64,000 bases of DNA, from contig NZ_JBNAGK010000001.1 in NCBI RefSeq assembly GCF_049803835.1, positions 434,001 to 498,000 of the forward strand, read 5' to 3'. Source of the stretch: Pacificoceanicola sp049803835. Lineage in GTDB: Bacteria > Pseudomonadota > Alphaproteobacteria > Rhodobacterales > Rhodobacteraceae. Both the position numbers and the translations under genes were made by a program. The notes under the pieces are model-generated. The model made no database searches, was not told the DNA's origin, and was given only the letters and a program-made list of their open reading frames with translations. Positions within the stretch are counted from its first letter, which is position 1. The number at the start of each line of letters is the position of its first letter. Positions 7,851 to 16,000 of this stretch are shown piece by piece.

Positions 7851-8881
7851 CCGCCCCACTCCTGCAGATCCGCAATCTGGAAAAGCACTTCGACGTCGAG
7901 AGCGGCTTTCTCGAAAGCCTGAAATTCAGAGAAGGCAAGCTGGTCCGGGACACCACAGCCGTGCATGCCGTCAACGACATCTCCTTCGACATCGCGAAGG
8001 GCGAGGCGGTTTGCGTTGTCGGCGAGAGCGGTTGTGGCAAATCCACCGTCGCCCGGATGGTCGCCAACCTGCTGGAGCCGTCCGCCGGGTCGATCACCTA
8101 TGACGGCCAGCGCATCGACACGCTCCGGGGCCGCGACCTGCTGCCGATCCGCAAGAAGATCCAGATGGTCTTCCAGAACCCCTATGCCTCGCTCAACCCG
8201 CGCATGACCATCGGGCAGACGCTGGAAGAGCCGACGACGTATCACAACCCGAAGGCCAGTGCCGGGGAAATCCGGGACAAGATCGCCGCCGTCATGAAAT
8301 CCGTCGGCGTCGATCCGGCCTGGGCCTCGCGCTATTCGCACGAGCTTTCCGGCGGCCAACGCCAGCGCATCGCCATCGCCCGCGCTCTGACCGTCGATCC
8401 GGAGTTCATCGTCGCCGATGAGCCGATCTCCGCGCTCGACGTCTCCATTCAGGCGCAGGTGCTGAACCTCATGCTGGAGATGCAGGAGCAGCACGGCATC
8501 ACCTACCTGTTCATCACCCACGATCTCTCCGTGGTCGAGCATTTCGGGACGAGGGTTGTCGTCCTCTACCTCGGTTCCATCTGCGAGGTGGCCGACACGC
8601 GGACGCTGTTCGCCAACCCGAAACACCCGTATACGAAGGCGCTGCTCTCCGCCGTACCGCAACTCAAGGACGACCGTCCGAATCACATCCGGCTCAGGGG
8701 CGAGATCCCGACGCCGATCAACCTGCCCTCGGGCTGCCCGTTCCAGACCCGCTGCCCGCTTGCGAACACCCGATGCCGGTCCGAGAAGCCCGCGAGCCTG
8801 CGGCAACCCGACGGAAGCCTTGTGGCTTGCCACGCAGTAGAGGAAGGTCGGGCAGACAAGGACATGCGAGAGGCCGTCTGA
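7847..8881 (+). CDS. peptide ABC transporter ATP-binding protein, DppF type
   Basis: This 344-residue second ATPase forms a heterodimer with the preceding one. Walker A is GESGCGKS, the signature LSGGQRQR and Walker B FIVADEPISALD, followed by the H-loop FITHDLS and the C-terminal CPFQTRCPLAN motif. Residues 15-35 hold the DppF-type insertion before the ATP loop. Stop and start of neighbours are within a few bases on both sides, so it ends the transporter part of the operon, and the regulator follows after one base. Confidence 0.93.
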   Translation: MTAPLLQIRNLEKHFDVESGFLESLKFREGKLVRDTTAVHAVNDISFDIAKGEAVCVVGESGCGKSTVARMVANLLEPSAGSITYDGQRIDTLRGRDLLPIRKKIQMVFQNPYASLNPRMTIGQTLEEPTTYHNPKASAGEIRDKIAAVMKSVGVDPAWASRYSHELSGGQRQRIAIARALTVDPEFIVADEPISALDVSIQAQVLNLMLEMQEQHGITYLFITHDLSVVEHFGTRVVVLYLGSICEVADTRTLFANPKHPYTKALLSAVPQLKDDRPNHIRLRGEIPTPINLPSGCPFQTRCPLANTRCRSEKPASLRQPDGSLVACHAVEEGRADKDMREAV

Positions 8882-8882
8882 C

Positions 8883-9863
8883 GTGGAATTCAACTGGCTG
8901 CGCGATTTCATCGCCCTGACCGCGACGCAGAGCTTCTCTCGCGCCGCCGAGGAGCGACACGTCAGCCAACCCGCCTTCTCCCGCCGCATCCGCGCACTGG
9001 AGGCCGCCGTGGGTGCGACCCTCATCAATCGCGAGACCCTGCCGCTGTCGCTGACCCCCGCCGGGGCGATCTTCCACGATCAGGCCAAGGCGATGCTGCG
9101 CACCGTCGAGGAAACCATCGAGCGGTGCCAGGCAGCGGAGGTGGAGGACGAGAACCTGCTGCGCCTTGCGGCCAGCCAATCGCTCTATACGACCTACCAC
9201 AACAGCCACTTCCAGAGCCACGTGGACGCCGGGCACCTGTCGGTCGACCTCGGCGCTACCGCATGGCCCGCCGAGAAATTCGCCGCCGCGTTGCAGTCCG
9301 GCGGCGTCGACCTCGTCATGGTCTACTGGCACCCGGCGCTGGGCTTTCTCGCGCCGCTCGATCAGGGGGCGTTCGAGTACGTCACCATCACGCACGACCG
9401 GTTCATCCCCGTTTCGCGGCCCGATCCGCAGGGTCAACCGATGTTCCGCCTGCCGGGCAAGGACAAGACCCGCGTGCCGCTGATCTCCTACGGTTCCGCC
9501 TCGGTGCTGCGTCCCATCGTCGACGACCTGCTGGAGCGGCACGAGGGCACGGCGCATACGTTGCTGGTCAGCTCCAACGCGCTGTCGTCCTCGGTCAAGG
9601 CGCTGATTTCCGAGGGCTTCGGACTTGGTTGGCTGCCCCGCCGGTTCTGCGACCGGGAGCTCGACGGCGGCACGCTGGTGCCCGCAGGCGATGCGCGGTT
9701 CGAGGCGGACATCGAGATCCGCCTCTACCGCCGCCGCGACAATCGCAAACCGATGCTGGACAAGGTCTGGCGCGCGGTCGCGGCACGGGATGGAATGCCG
9801 CTGGACGGCGTCACCGCCTACCACAAGGTCACGCGCCTGAACCCGGGCAAGACCGCGTCCTGA
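8883..9863 (+). CDS. LysR-family transcriptional regulator
   Basis: This 326-residue LysR protein starts at a GTG one base after the ATPase stop. The winged helix-turn-helix occupies residues 1-60 (FNWLRDFIALTATQSFSRAA, with QPAFSRRIRALE as recognition helix) and the ligand-binding domain about 90-300. Its place as the last gene of the transporter operon suggests it controls that operon in response to the imported compound, possibly through the repeats at 3095-3130. LysR regulators are more often divergent from their targets, so co-transcription would make the circuit autoregulatory. The ligand is unknown. Confidence 0.9.
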   Translation: MEFNWLRDFIALTATQSFSRAAEERHVSQPAFSRRIRALEAAVGATLINRETLPLSLTPAGAIFHDQAKAMLRTVEETIERCQAAEVEDENLLRLAASQSLYTTYHNSHFQSHVDAGHLSVDLGATAWPAEKFAAALQSGGVDLVMVYWHPALGFLAPLDQGAFEYVTITHDRFIPVSRPDPQGQPMFRLPGKDKTRVPLISYGSASVLRPIVDDLLERHEGTAHTLLVSSNALSSSVKALISEGFGLGWLPRRFCDRELDGGTLVPAGDARFEADIEIRLYRRRDNRKPMLDKVWRAVAARDGMPLDGVTAYHKVTRLNPGKTAS

Positions 9864-9886
9864 CGCGCTTCGCCAGACCGCGTCAG
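9860..9886. terminator. bidirectional hairpin between lysR and rpiB
   Basis: CTGACGCG (9860-9867) and CGCGTCAG (9879-9886) pair perfectly around an 11-base loop. The stem touches the stop codons of two convergent genes, so it probably ends transcription from both sides. Confidence 0.5.
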
Positions 9887-10332
9887 CCTTCGAGGTCGGT
9901 GATCATGTCGACGCGCGTGCCGTGCCGCCCGCCTTCGAATTCCGTCGTCAGGAACGCCTCGACAATCGCCAGGGCAAGGCCTTCTCCGACCACCCGTGCG
10001 CCGATGGACAGCATGTTGGCGTCATTGTGGGCGCGGATCATCCGGGCCGAGAATTCGTCCGCGCAGACACCGCACCGGATGCCCTTGACCTTGTTCGCGG
10101 CCATCATGATGCCCTGTCCGGTCCCGCAGAGGATGATGCCGAGATGGCAGTCCCCCGACGCGACCTTGTGCGCCGCGGCCGCGCCATGCGTCGGGTAATG
10201 GGTGCTTTCCGGCGAGGTCGGGCCGATGTCGACCGGCTCGAAGCCGAGGCTGGCAATGTGGCGGGCGACTGCCTGCCGCAGGGCAATCGCTGCGTGGTCG
10301 CTGGAAAGGACGATACGTCTGGTCTCGGTCAT
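9883..10332 (-). CDS. rpiB: ribose-5-phosphate isomerase B
   Basis: This 149-residue enzyme interconverts ribose 5-phosphate and ribulose 5-phosphate in the pentose phosphate pathway. It has the RpiB/LacAB fold signature: LSSDHAA near the start, LGIILCGTGQG with the active-site Cys and anion-binding loop, and RAHNDANMLSIGARV. The frame opens further upstream, but the ATG at 10332 places the first strand at residue 6, as in the family. No good Shine-Dalgarno is visible. It stands alone between the LysR regulator and the DUF4287 gene. Confidence 0.88.
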   Translation of the reverse strand: MTETRRIVLSSDHAAIALRQAVARHIASLGFEPVDIGPTSPESTHYPTHGAAAAHKVASGDCHLGIILCGTGQGIMMAANKVKGIRCGVCADEFSARMIRAHNDANMLSIGARVVGEGLALAIVEAFLTTEFEGGRHGTRVDMITDLEG

Positions 10333-10547
10333 GGAAGGGGTCCCGCGTGGTGAGGTTTGCTGCCACAAACCCCAATCGGCGGCGCAGGTCAAATCCGGAA
10401 CTGTCACAAACGGTCACTGATGCCGTCGGATGCTGGTCCTGTGGTCGGTTTCGGAGCGTGCGCTCCGCCTGAGATTAGTGTTGCGCGGATCGCGTCCGGA
10501 GGGTTTTCTGGGCCACGCACATGCCGCGAAACGCGAAGGACCCCAAC

Positions 10548-10757
10548 ATGACCGACGCTCCCGTCAAAGGCCCCGCCTCCTACTTTCCGTCCATCGAGAA
10601 GAAATACGGGCGGCCGATCCAGGAATGGCTCGACATGGTCGAAGCGCTGGAAGGGGAGGCGCACATGCAGCGGGTCAACTGGCTCAAGACGGAACACGGC
10701 CTGGGGCACGGTAATGCAAACGCCATCGTCGCCCATGTGATGGCGGGCAAGACCTGA
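10548..10757 (+). CDS. DUF4287 domain protein
   Basis: This 69-residue protein consists of one small domain with the DUF4287 pattern: YFPSIEKKYGRPIQEWLDMV, then WLKTEHGLGHGNANAIVAH. It is a helical domain of unknown function, common in proteobacteria and actinobacteria. The ATG at 10548 has GAAGGA eight bases upstream, better than an earlier ATG at 10521. No signal peptide or membrane segment is present, so it is cytoplasmic. Neighbouring genes give no clear functional clue. Confidence 0.85.
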   Translation: MTDAPVKGPASYFPSIEKKYGRPIQEWLDMVEALEGEAHMQRVNWLKTEHGLGHGNANAIVAHVMAGKT

Positions 10758-10788
10758 CAGCAAAACCGGATCTGTCCGGAGGCGGCGA

Positions 10789-10808
10789 ACGGGCGCATCA
10801 TCGCCCGT
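10789..10808. terminator. hairpin between DUF4287 gene and hpaH
   Basis: ACGGGCG (10789-10795) pairs with CGCCCGT (10802-10808) around CATCAT. It lies between two convergent genes and could terminate both. It lacks a strong T-tract. Confidence 0.35.
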
Positions 10809-10853
10809 CGTCCGTTTGGATGCCGCATGAGACGCAGCAGGCGCAAGACACTG

Positions 10854-11651
10854 TCAGTCGAAGGCGATGGCGACGGAGCCGAAGGCCCCGAAATCGGCGT
10901 CGATGACGGTGCCCGGCGGGCATTCGAGCGGTGCGATGAAGCTGCCGGAAAGGATGACCTGACCGGCTTCGATGCGCTGGCCGTATTGATGCATGCGCCG
11001 GGCGAGCCAGACGATGCCCATGACGGGATCGTCCAGAACGGCGGCGCCGAGGCCCGTGGCGACGACCTCGCCATCCTTGCGGACGATCGCCCCGGTCCAG
11101 CGCAGGTCGTGGGCGTCCGGCGCGTGGCGCTCCGCCCCGAGCACGATCCCCGCGTTCGCGGCATTGTCTGACACGGTGTCGACGATCACCCGCGCCCTGC
11201 CGGTCATCGGATCGGCGCGCAGGATTCGGGTATCGAGGATCTCCAGAGACGGCACGACGGCCTCCATCGCCGCCAGCACCTGCTCACGCGTGACATCCCC
11301 GTCCAGCGGCGCTTTCATGACGAAGGCGATCTCCGCCTCGACGCGCGGCTGGATGAAGCGGCCTTTCGGAACGGTGCTTCCGGTTTCAAACAGCATATCA
11401 TCGTAGAGCACACCCGAATCCGGCGTGTCGATTTTCAGCGCCTCCTGCATGACCTTCGAGGTCAGGCCGATCTTCCAACCCAGGATGCTGCGCCCCTGCG
11501 CCAGCTTCCGCGCCATCTGCGCCGACTGGATGGCATAGGCATCGTCCAGCGTCATCTCCGGGTGCCGCAGGGACAGCAGGCCAATCTGGCTCCGGGTCTC
11601 CTCCGCCATCAGCAGGTCCGCCGCGGCGATTTCGATCTCGTCCGGGGTCAT
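10854..11651 (-). CDS. hpaH: 2-oxo-hept-4-ene-1,7-dioate hydratase
   Basis: This 265-residue enzyme of the hydratase/decarboxylase branch of the FAH fold adds water to 2-oxohept-4-ene-1,7-dioate in homoprotocatechuate degradation. Family marks are GWKIGLTSK, FIQPRVEAEIAFV with the metal-binding Glu pair, and SLEILDTRI. The length matches HpaH. It is the last gene of the hpa operon and overlaps the decarboxylase gene before it by four bases. The next enzyme, the HpaI aldolase, is not in the window. A vinylpyruvate hydratase such as MhpD is similar, but the operon favours HpaH. Confidence 0.88.
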   Translation of the reverse strand: MTPDEIEIAAADLLMAEETRSQIGLLSLRHPEMTLDDAYAIQSAQMARKLAQGRSILGWKIGLTSKVMQEALKIDTPDSGVLYDDMLFETGSTVPKGRFIQPRVEAEIAFVMKAPLDGDVTREQVLAAMEAVVPSLEILDTRILRADPMTGRARVIVDTVSDNAANAGIVLGAERHAPDAHDLRWTGAIVRKDGEVVATGLGAAVLDDPVMGIVWLARRMHQYGQRIEAGQVILSGSFIAPLECPPGTVIDADFGAFGSVAIAFD

Positions 11652-12511
11652 TCTTCCTCCACCGTGTTGCGCAATATACCGATACCCTCCGCCTCCACCT
11701 CGATCACATCGCCGGGTTTCAGCCAGATTGGCGGATCGAACCGCGCGCCCGCGCCGGTCGGCGTGCCACAGACGATCACGTCGCCGGGCACCAGCGTCGT
11801 AAAGGTGGAGACGTAGCTCACGATATAGCGGAAGTCGTACATCATGCGTGACGTGCGGTCCTGCTGGCGCACCTCGCCATTCACCCGGGTTTCGAGCTTG
11901 ACGTCGTCAAGCTGCGCCGCATGCGTGAAAGGTACGAGCCAAGGCCCGATGGAGCCGGAGCGGTCCCAGTTCTTGCCCTGCGTGACGTTGAACTTGGCAT
12001 GACGGACCCAGTCGCGGATGGTGCCTTCATTGCAGAGCGTCAGCGCGGCGATGTGGTCGTAGGCCGCCTCTCGGGCAATGCGGCGGCCGCCCTTGCCGAT
12101 GACGATGGCGATCTCGCCTTCGTAGTCGAGTTGCTCGCTCTCCGGCGGGCGGATCAGCGGCTGGCCATGGCCGGTGAAGCTGCGCGGGAAGCGGATGAAC
12201 AGGCTGGGGAAAGCCTTCGCATCCGTGGTCCCGTCCTTGTACTCCGCGTTGCGGTCCGGAAAATTCACCCCGACGCAGATCAACTTTTCGGGGTTTGCTA
12301 TGGGGATGAGGAAGGTGACGTCCTCCTCCTGCCAGTCCGGCGCACACCCGTCAGCGGCCTGCAGAAGCTCGGCCAGTGCCCCGGCTGCGACGGCCTCCTT
12401 GAGGCCCCTGAAGCGGGTGCCGAACTGCGCCGTCAGGTCGACGATGCCGGTTTCGGAGGCAACGCCATAGCGGTCCTGTCCTCCCGCGTGAAAGGCGACA
12501 AGGCGGCTCAT
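11648..12511 (-). CDS. hpaG: fumarylacetoacetate hydrolase family protein, probable 5-oxopent-3-ene-1,2,5-tricarboxylate decarboxylase
   Basis: This 287-residue FAH-fold enzyme has an N-terminal cap (residues 1-70), then KLICVGVNFPDRNAEY and YEGEIAIVIGKGGR with the metal-binding acids, and PGDVIVCGTPTGAG near the end. In this context it should decarboxylate the isomerised ring-cleavage product. E. coli HpaG carries two fused FAH domains; here one domain is encoded and isomerisation is left to HpaF. Start at 12511 overlaps the hpaD stop by ATGA. Family proteins also include acylpyruvases, so the exact reaction rests on operon context. Confidence 0.8.
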   Translation of the reverse strand: MSRLVAFHAGGQDRYGVASETGIVDLTAQFGTRFRGLKEAVAAGALAELLQAADGCAPDWQEEDVTFLIPIANPEKLICVGVNFPDRNAEYKDGTTDAKAFPSLFIRFPRSFTGHGQPLIRPPESEQLDYEGEIAIVIGKGGRRIAREAAYDHIAALTLCNEGTIRDWVRHAKFNVTQGKNWDRSGSIGPWLVPFTHAAQLDDVKLETRVNGEVRQQDRTSRMMYDFRYIVSYVSTFTTLVPGDVIVCGTPTGAGARFDPPIWLKPGDVIEVEAEGIGILRNTVEEE

Positions 12512-13488
12512 GGCGCGATGATCGGCGAGGCGCCGAGGGTCGAGGGTTGCGGCTCCAGCCCCTGAAACAGCGAGCCATGCTCGAACCAGCTGCGCGGCGC
12601 GGGAGCGCCCCAGAGGGTCTGACGCTGCGGGTCCTTGAGGTCCCACTTGATGGCTTCGAGGTCCGGATCGACGGTCTGGTAGTCGGAGCAGTAGATCTCG
12701 ATCCGGTGACCATCGGGGTCGAGGATGTAGAGAAAGAAGGCGTTGGAGATGCCATGCCGCCCCGGCCCGCGCTCGATGTTGGCCACATATCCGGTGGTCG
12801 ACATCAGATCGAGCAGGTCGATGATGTTCAGGGGCGTCGGCACCCAGAAGGCGGTGTGGTGCAGGCGTGGGCCGAGACCGTTGGTGAAGGCGATGTCATG
12901 CACGCCGCCCTTGCGATGGGTCCAGGCGGCCCAAAGCCGTTTCGACTCCGCGTCCTCGGTGTATTCCGTCACCCGGAAGCCGATCTCGTTGTAGAAGGCA
13001 ACAGCGGCGTCCACGTCCGGCACGAAACAGTTGAAGTGGTCGATGCGGAGTGGCTTCACACCCTTGTAGAGCGCGTATTTCTGATGGATCGGCGCGAGAC
13101 GATCCATCTTGTGGTAGAATTCGACAGGCATCCCGAGATGGTCATGCGTCGCCAGCGTCCGGCCCTGATACGGCCGCTCGACCCAGGTGCAGGCATGGCC
13201 CCGCGCCGTGAACCACGCTTCTGCCTTGTCGAGGCATTCCTCGTCGAAGACCTTGAAGGACAACGCCTTCACATGCGCGGCGTCCGACTTGTGCAGAACC
13301 ATGCAGTGATGGCCGCGCTCCTCCATCGCCCGCAGGTAGACGGTGCTCTCGTCCTCGTCGGTGATCTGGAGGCCCAGCGTATCGACGTAGAAGCGCTTGG
13401 ACGCGGCGAGGTCCGTCACGCCGAAATCGACATGGCTCAGACGGATGATGTTGAAAGGCGGGTAAAGGTTCGGGGCGGGAATGGGCAT
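12508..13488 (-). CDS. hpaD: 3,4-dihydroxyphenylacetate 2,3-dioxygenase (extradiol, type I/VOC)
   Basis: This 326-residue ring-cleaving enzyme opens homoprotocatechuate next to its hydroxyls using a metal(II) and oxygen. Two VOC modules are visible; the catalytic one has ligands H151 (RIDHFNCF), the LHHTAFW histidines (210/211) and E264 (HRIEIY). Second-shell residues known from Brevibacterium HPCD have counterparts in GGVHDIAF, GRHGIS and FLYILDPDG. It is therefore a type I enzyme, unlike the LigB-type HpaD of E. coli. It precedes the decarboxylase with a four-base overlap and follows the HD gene by 51 bases. Confidence 0.9.
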   Translation of the reverse strand: MPIPAPNLYPPFNIIRLSHVDFGVTDLAASKRFYVDTLGLQITDEDESTVYLRAMEERGHHCMVLHKSDAAHVKALSFKVFDEECLDKAEAWFTARGHACTWVERPYQGRTLATHDHLGMPVEFYHKMDRLAPIHQKYALYKGVKPLRIDHFNCFVPDVDAAVAFYNEIGFRVTEYTEDAESKRLWAAWTHRKGGVHDIAFTNGLGPRLHHTAFWVPTPLNIIDLLDLMSTTGYVANIERGPGRHGISNAFFLYILDPDGHRIEIYCSDYQTVDPDLEAIKWDLKDPQRQTLWGAPAPRSWFEHGSLFQGLEPQPSTLGASPIIAP

Positions 13489-13539
13489 GGCGGTCTCCGT
13501 ATCGGATGCGAAGGGATCGGGGGAGCTGGTCCGGGCTTG

Positions 13540-13971
13540 TCAGTCCTGTAGGGCAGCCCGCGCGGACGCATATTTCGCGGTCAGCCGCGCCCGGGTGTCC
13601 TCCTGCAACAAGGATAACCGAACCGGATCGGCGTTGTCGTCCAGGTCGGCGTGCTTGACGATCCGCGCATGCGCATCGCTCTTGACGCGGGTGTAATAGG
13701 ACTCCGACGTCTCCCCCGCGCGGCGGGTCAGCGCGTCGACGGCATGGGCGATCTCCGGGCCGAATTGTGTCCCGATCTCGCCCAGAGTCACCGCCGTGTC
13801 CTCGACCACGTCATGCAGAAGTGCCACGACACGCGCGGTGTCCGCATGCGGCCCTTCCGGCACCCGCGCGGCGACCCGCGCGACATGCCCGATGTAAGGT
13901 GCACCGGCCTTGTCCACCTGTCCTGCGTGGGCGGTCAGGGCCAGTTCGAAGGCGTCTCCAATTAGTCCCAT
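13540..13971 (-). CDS. HD-domain protein, small alarmone hydrolase (MESH1/SpoT hydrolase-like)
   Basis: This 143-residue protein is a single HD domain of the RelA/SpoT hydrolase type. Visible metal and catalytic residues are H29 (PYIGHVARVA), H53-D54 with E57-D58 (LLHDVVEDT) and D109 (KHADLDDN). There is no synthetase, TGS or ACT domain, so it resembles stand-alone small alarmone hydrolases that remove pyrophosphate from (p)ppGpp. It lies one base after hpaE's stop and 51 bases before hpaD, inside the catabolic operon, where no pathway step needs it. It may instead act on another nucleotide. Confidence 0.8.
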   Translation of the reverse strand: MGLIGDAFELALTAHAGQVDKAGAPYIGHVARVAARVPEGPHADTARVVALLHDVVEDTAVTLGEIGTQFGPEIAHAVDALTRRAGETSESYYTRVKSDAHARIVKHADLDDNADPVRLSLLQEDTRARLTAKYASARAALQD

Positions 13972-13972
13972 C

Positions 13973-15481
13973 TCAGCCTCCCAATTTCGGAATCTTGTGA
14001 CCGGTGCGAGGGAAGGAGACGTTCACCGTCTCCATGTAGAAGTCGAAGGACCAGTCGCCGCCGTCACGGCCGATGCCGCTGGCCTTCACGCCACCAAAGG
14101 GCGTCGGCAGGTGGCGGATGTTCTCGGAGTTCACCCACATCATCCCGGCCTGCAAGTCGTCCGTCATGCGCATGGCGCGGCCAAGATCGTTGGTCCAGAG
14201 ATAGGCGGCGAGGCCATATTGCACGTCATTGGCTAGGCGCAGCGCCTCTTCCTCGTCCCTAAAGGGGATCGCGGTCAGCACGGGGCCGAAGATTTCCTCC
14301 TGCGCGATGGCCATGTCATTGGTCGCTTGTGTGAAGAGAGTCGGCGCGACGTAGCAGCCTTCCGTCCCCACCTTGCCGCCACCGGCGGCGATCGTCGCAC
14401 CCTCGGCACGGGCCTTGTCCATGTAGGACAGGACCTTGGCCTCGTGCTCGGGATGGATCAGCGGGCCGACAACCGTTTCCGGGTCGAGCGGATGGCCAAC
14501 CTTGATGCGCTTCGCCGCCTGGGCAACGCGCTGACAGACGTCGTCGTAAATGCTTTCCTGCACCAGAAGACGCGAGGACGACGTGCAGCGCTCTCCGTTC
14601 AGCGAGTAGATCATGAAGACGGCGGCATCCACCGCGCGGTCGATGTCGGCATCGTCGAAGACGATGACCGGGTTCTTGCCGCCCAGCTCGAAATGCACCC
14701 GCTTCAGCGTCGCCGCGCCCTGCGCCATGATCATGGAGCCGGTGCGGCTTTCTCCGACGAAGGCGATGGCCTTGATGTCCGGATGCTCGGTCAGCCGCTT
14801 GCCCGCATCCTCGCCGAAGCCGTTGACCACGTTCAGCACGCCCTTGGGCAGGCCGGCTTCCTCGGCAATCTCCACCAGCAGCTTCGCCGTCATCGGCGAG
14901 AATTCGGCGGGCTTGTGCACCACCGTGCAGCCGGAGGCCAGCGCCGGGGCGATCTTCCACGTGGACAGCATGAAAGGCGTGTTCCAGGGCGTGATGACCC
15001 CCACCGGGCCGATGGGGCGCTTCGAGGTGGTGTTCATCTGCGTCGGCGTGCGCGTCACCGCGCCGTCCTCCGCGCCCGGTGCCTGATCGGCGAAGTAGCG
15101 GAAGTTGGCCGCGCCGCGGATCGCCGCCTTCGACATGAAGCGCAGCGCCTGTCCGGTGTCCATGCACTCGGTGAAGGCGATTTCCTCGGCCCGCGCCTCG
15201 ATGGCCTCCGCGACCTTGATGAGGATCTTGCGCCGCTCCGCGCCGGGGGTCTTCGACCAGCCCGGGAAAGCCGCCTTCGCTGCCGCCACAGCCGCGTCGA
15301 TATCCGCTTCTGCGCCCCGTGCAACCTGTGCCAGCACCGTCAGATCGACGGGCGAGACGGTTTCGAAGGTCGCGCCAGACGCCGCAGGCACCGAAGCGCC
15401 GCCGATATGGTTCATCACGCCCCCTTCGGCAAAGCGGGCCATATAGTCCCGCGCCCTGGCGATATTGCTTTCAAGCGTCAT
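13973..15481 (-). CDS. hpaE: 5-carboxymethyl-2-hydroxymuconate semialdehyde dehydrogenase
   Basis: This 502-residue NAD-dependent aldehyde dehydrogenase oxidises the ring-cleavage semialdehyde to the diacid. Motifs include GVITPWNTPFMLSTWK, the catalytic Glu in FELGGKNPVIVF and the catalytic Cys in SLNGERCTSS, plus PFGGVKASGIGRDGG near the C terminus. Length and motifs fit the HpaE/betaine aldehyde dehydrogenase class; the substrate comes from its place between hpaF (3-base gap) and hpaD. It is translated as part of the hpa operon. Confidence 0.9.
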   Translation of the reverse strand: MTLESNIARARDYMARFAEGGVMNHIGGASVPAASGATFETVSPVDLTVLAQVARGAEADIDAAVAAAKAAFPGWSKTPGAERRKILIKVAEAIEARAEEIAFTECMDTGQALRFMSKAAIRGAANFRYFADQAPGAEDGAVTRTPTQMNTTSKRPIGPVGVITPWNTPFMLSTWKIAPALASGCTVVHKPAEFSPMTAKLLVEIAEEAGLPKGVLNVVNGFGEDAGKRLTEHPDIKAIAFVGESRTGSMIMAQGAATLKRVHFELGGKNPVIVFDDADIDRAVDAAVFMIYSLNGERCTSSSRLLVQESIYDDVCQRVAQAAKRIKVGHPLDPETVVGPLIHPEHEAKVLSYMDKARAEGATIAAGGGKVGTEGCYVAPTLFTQATNDMAIAQEEIFGPVLTAIPFRDEEEALRLANDVQYGLAAYLWTNDLGRAMRMTDDLQAGMMWVNSENIRHLPTPFGGVKASGIGRDGGDWSFDFYMETVNVSFPRTGHKIPKLGG

Positions 15482-15484
15482 GTC

Positions 15485-15901
15485 TCAGTCCTCTTTCTGC
15501 TCCGGCGTCGGTTCGTCCCCTTGGGGCGAGAGCCGGGCGTGGATCGGCGTGTCTTTCCAGCTGAGCGTCGGGTCTGACACCCGGATGTCCAGCGACAGGG
15601 CGAAATGCGGCTCGGCAAGCCGCTCCGAGAGCACCTCCTGCGCTGCAGCAAAGATCCGGTCTCCCGCCGCCTTCAGGACATCTGTCGTCCGGCCTGCGCC
15701 GACGGACAGGGTCATCGCGGCGAAATCATTCTCCACCAGCCCGTCCGCAACAATGCACACATCCGCCCGGTGCGCCCGCACCCGGATGCCGGCCAGGGGA
15801 AAGATCCCCGCAGTGGTCATCGCCCCGTGCGCCGCGCGGCACAACCGTTCGACGACCTCCGGCGCGAGCCCCGGCGAATACTCGATGGACAGATGCGGCA
15901 T
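15485..15901 (-). CDS. hpaF: 5-carboxymethyl-2-hydroxymuconate delta-isomerase
   Basis: This 138-residue member of the tautomerase superfamily moves the double bond of carboxymethyl-hydroxymuconate. It begins MPHLSIEYS, so the catalytic N-terminal proline would be exposed after Met removal, and the two-repeat CHMI layout and length agree. It is the first gene of the hpa operon. A GGGGGGAGAG ribosome site lies right before the ATG, and the operator for HpaR begins 21 bases upstream. Confidence 0.87.
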   Translation of the reverse strand: MPHLSIEYSPGLAPEVVERLCRAAHGAMTTAGIFPLAGIRVRAHRADVCIVADGLVENDFAAMTLSVGAGRTTDVLKAAGDRIFAAAQEVLSERLAEPHFALSLDIRVSDPTLSWKDTPIHARLSPQGDEPTPEQKED

Positions 15902-15921
15902 GACTCTCCCCCCTCTTTCTC

Positions 15922-15967
15922 TTCACATGTTAAACACTGTGCCGGTTGTCAATCCTTAACATGTGAA
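15922..15967. promoter_or_regulatory. HpaR operator: two near-palindromic sites in inverted orientation
   Basis: TTCACATGTTAA (15922-15933) and TTAACATGTGAA (15956-15967) are perfect reverse complements, and each is itself nearly palindromic around ACATGT (10 of 12). Their centres are 34 bases apart. This is what two MarR dimers would bind. The sites overlap the promoter parts of both hpaF and hpaR, so repression of both directions is likely, relieved by the aromatic substrate. Confidence 0.75.
15924..15952 (-). promoter_or_regulatory. candidate hpaF operon promoter
   Basis: On the minus strand TTGACA (15952-15947) is a consensus -35. Seventeen bases on, the -10 position (15929-15924, CATGTG) falls inside the left operator arm. 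The -10 is poor by itself, so the call rests on the perfect -35 and on the operator overlap. Confidence 0.45.
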
Positions 15968-15974
15968 GTACACC
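15946..15974 (+). promoter_or_regulatory. candidate hpaR promoter
   Basis: TTGTCA (15946-15951), a 17-base spacer and TACACC (15969-15974) point toward hpaR. The -35 overlaps that of the divergent hpaF promoter, and the spacer contains the right operator arm, implying autorepression. Confidence 0.45.
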
Positions 15975-16000
15975 TTCGGCATTCCGGAGGGTACCGTTCC

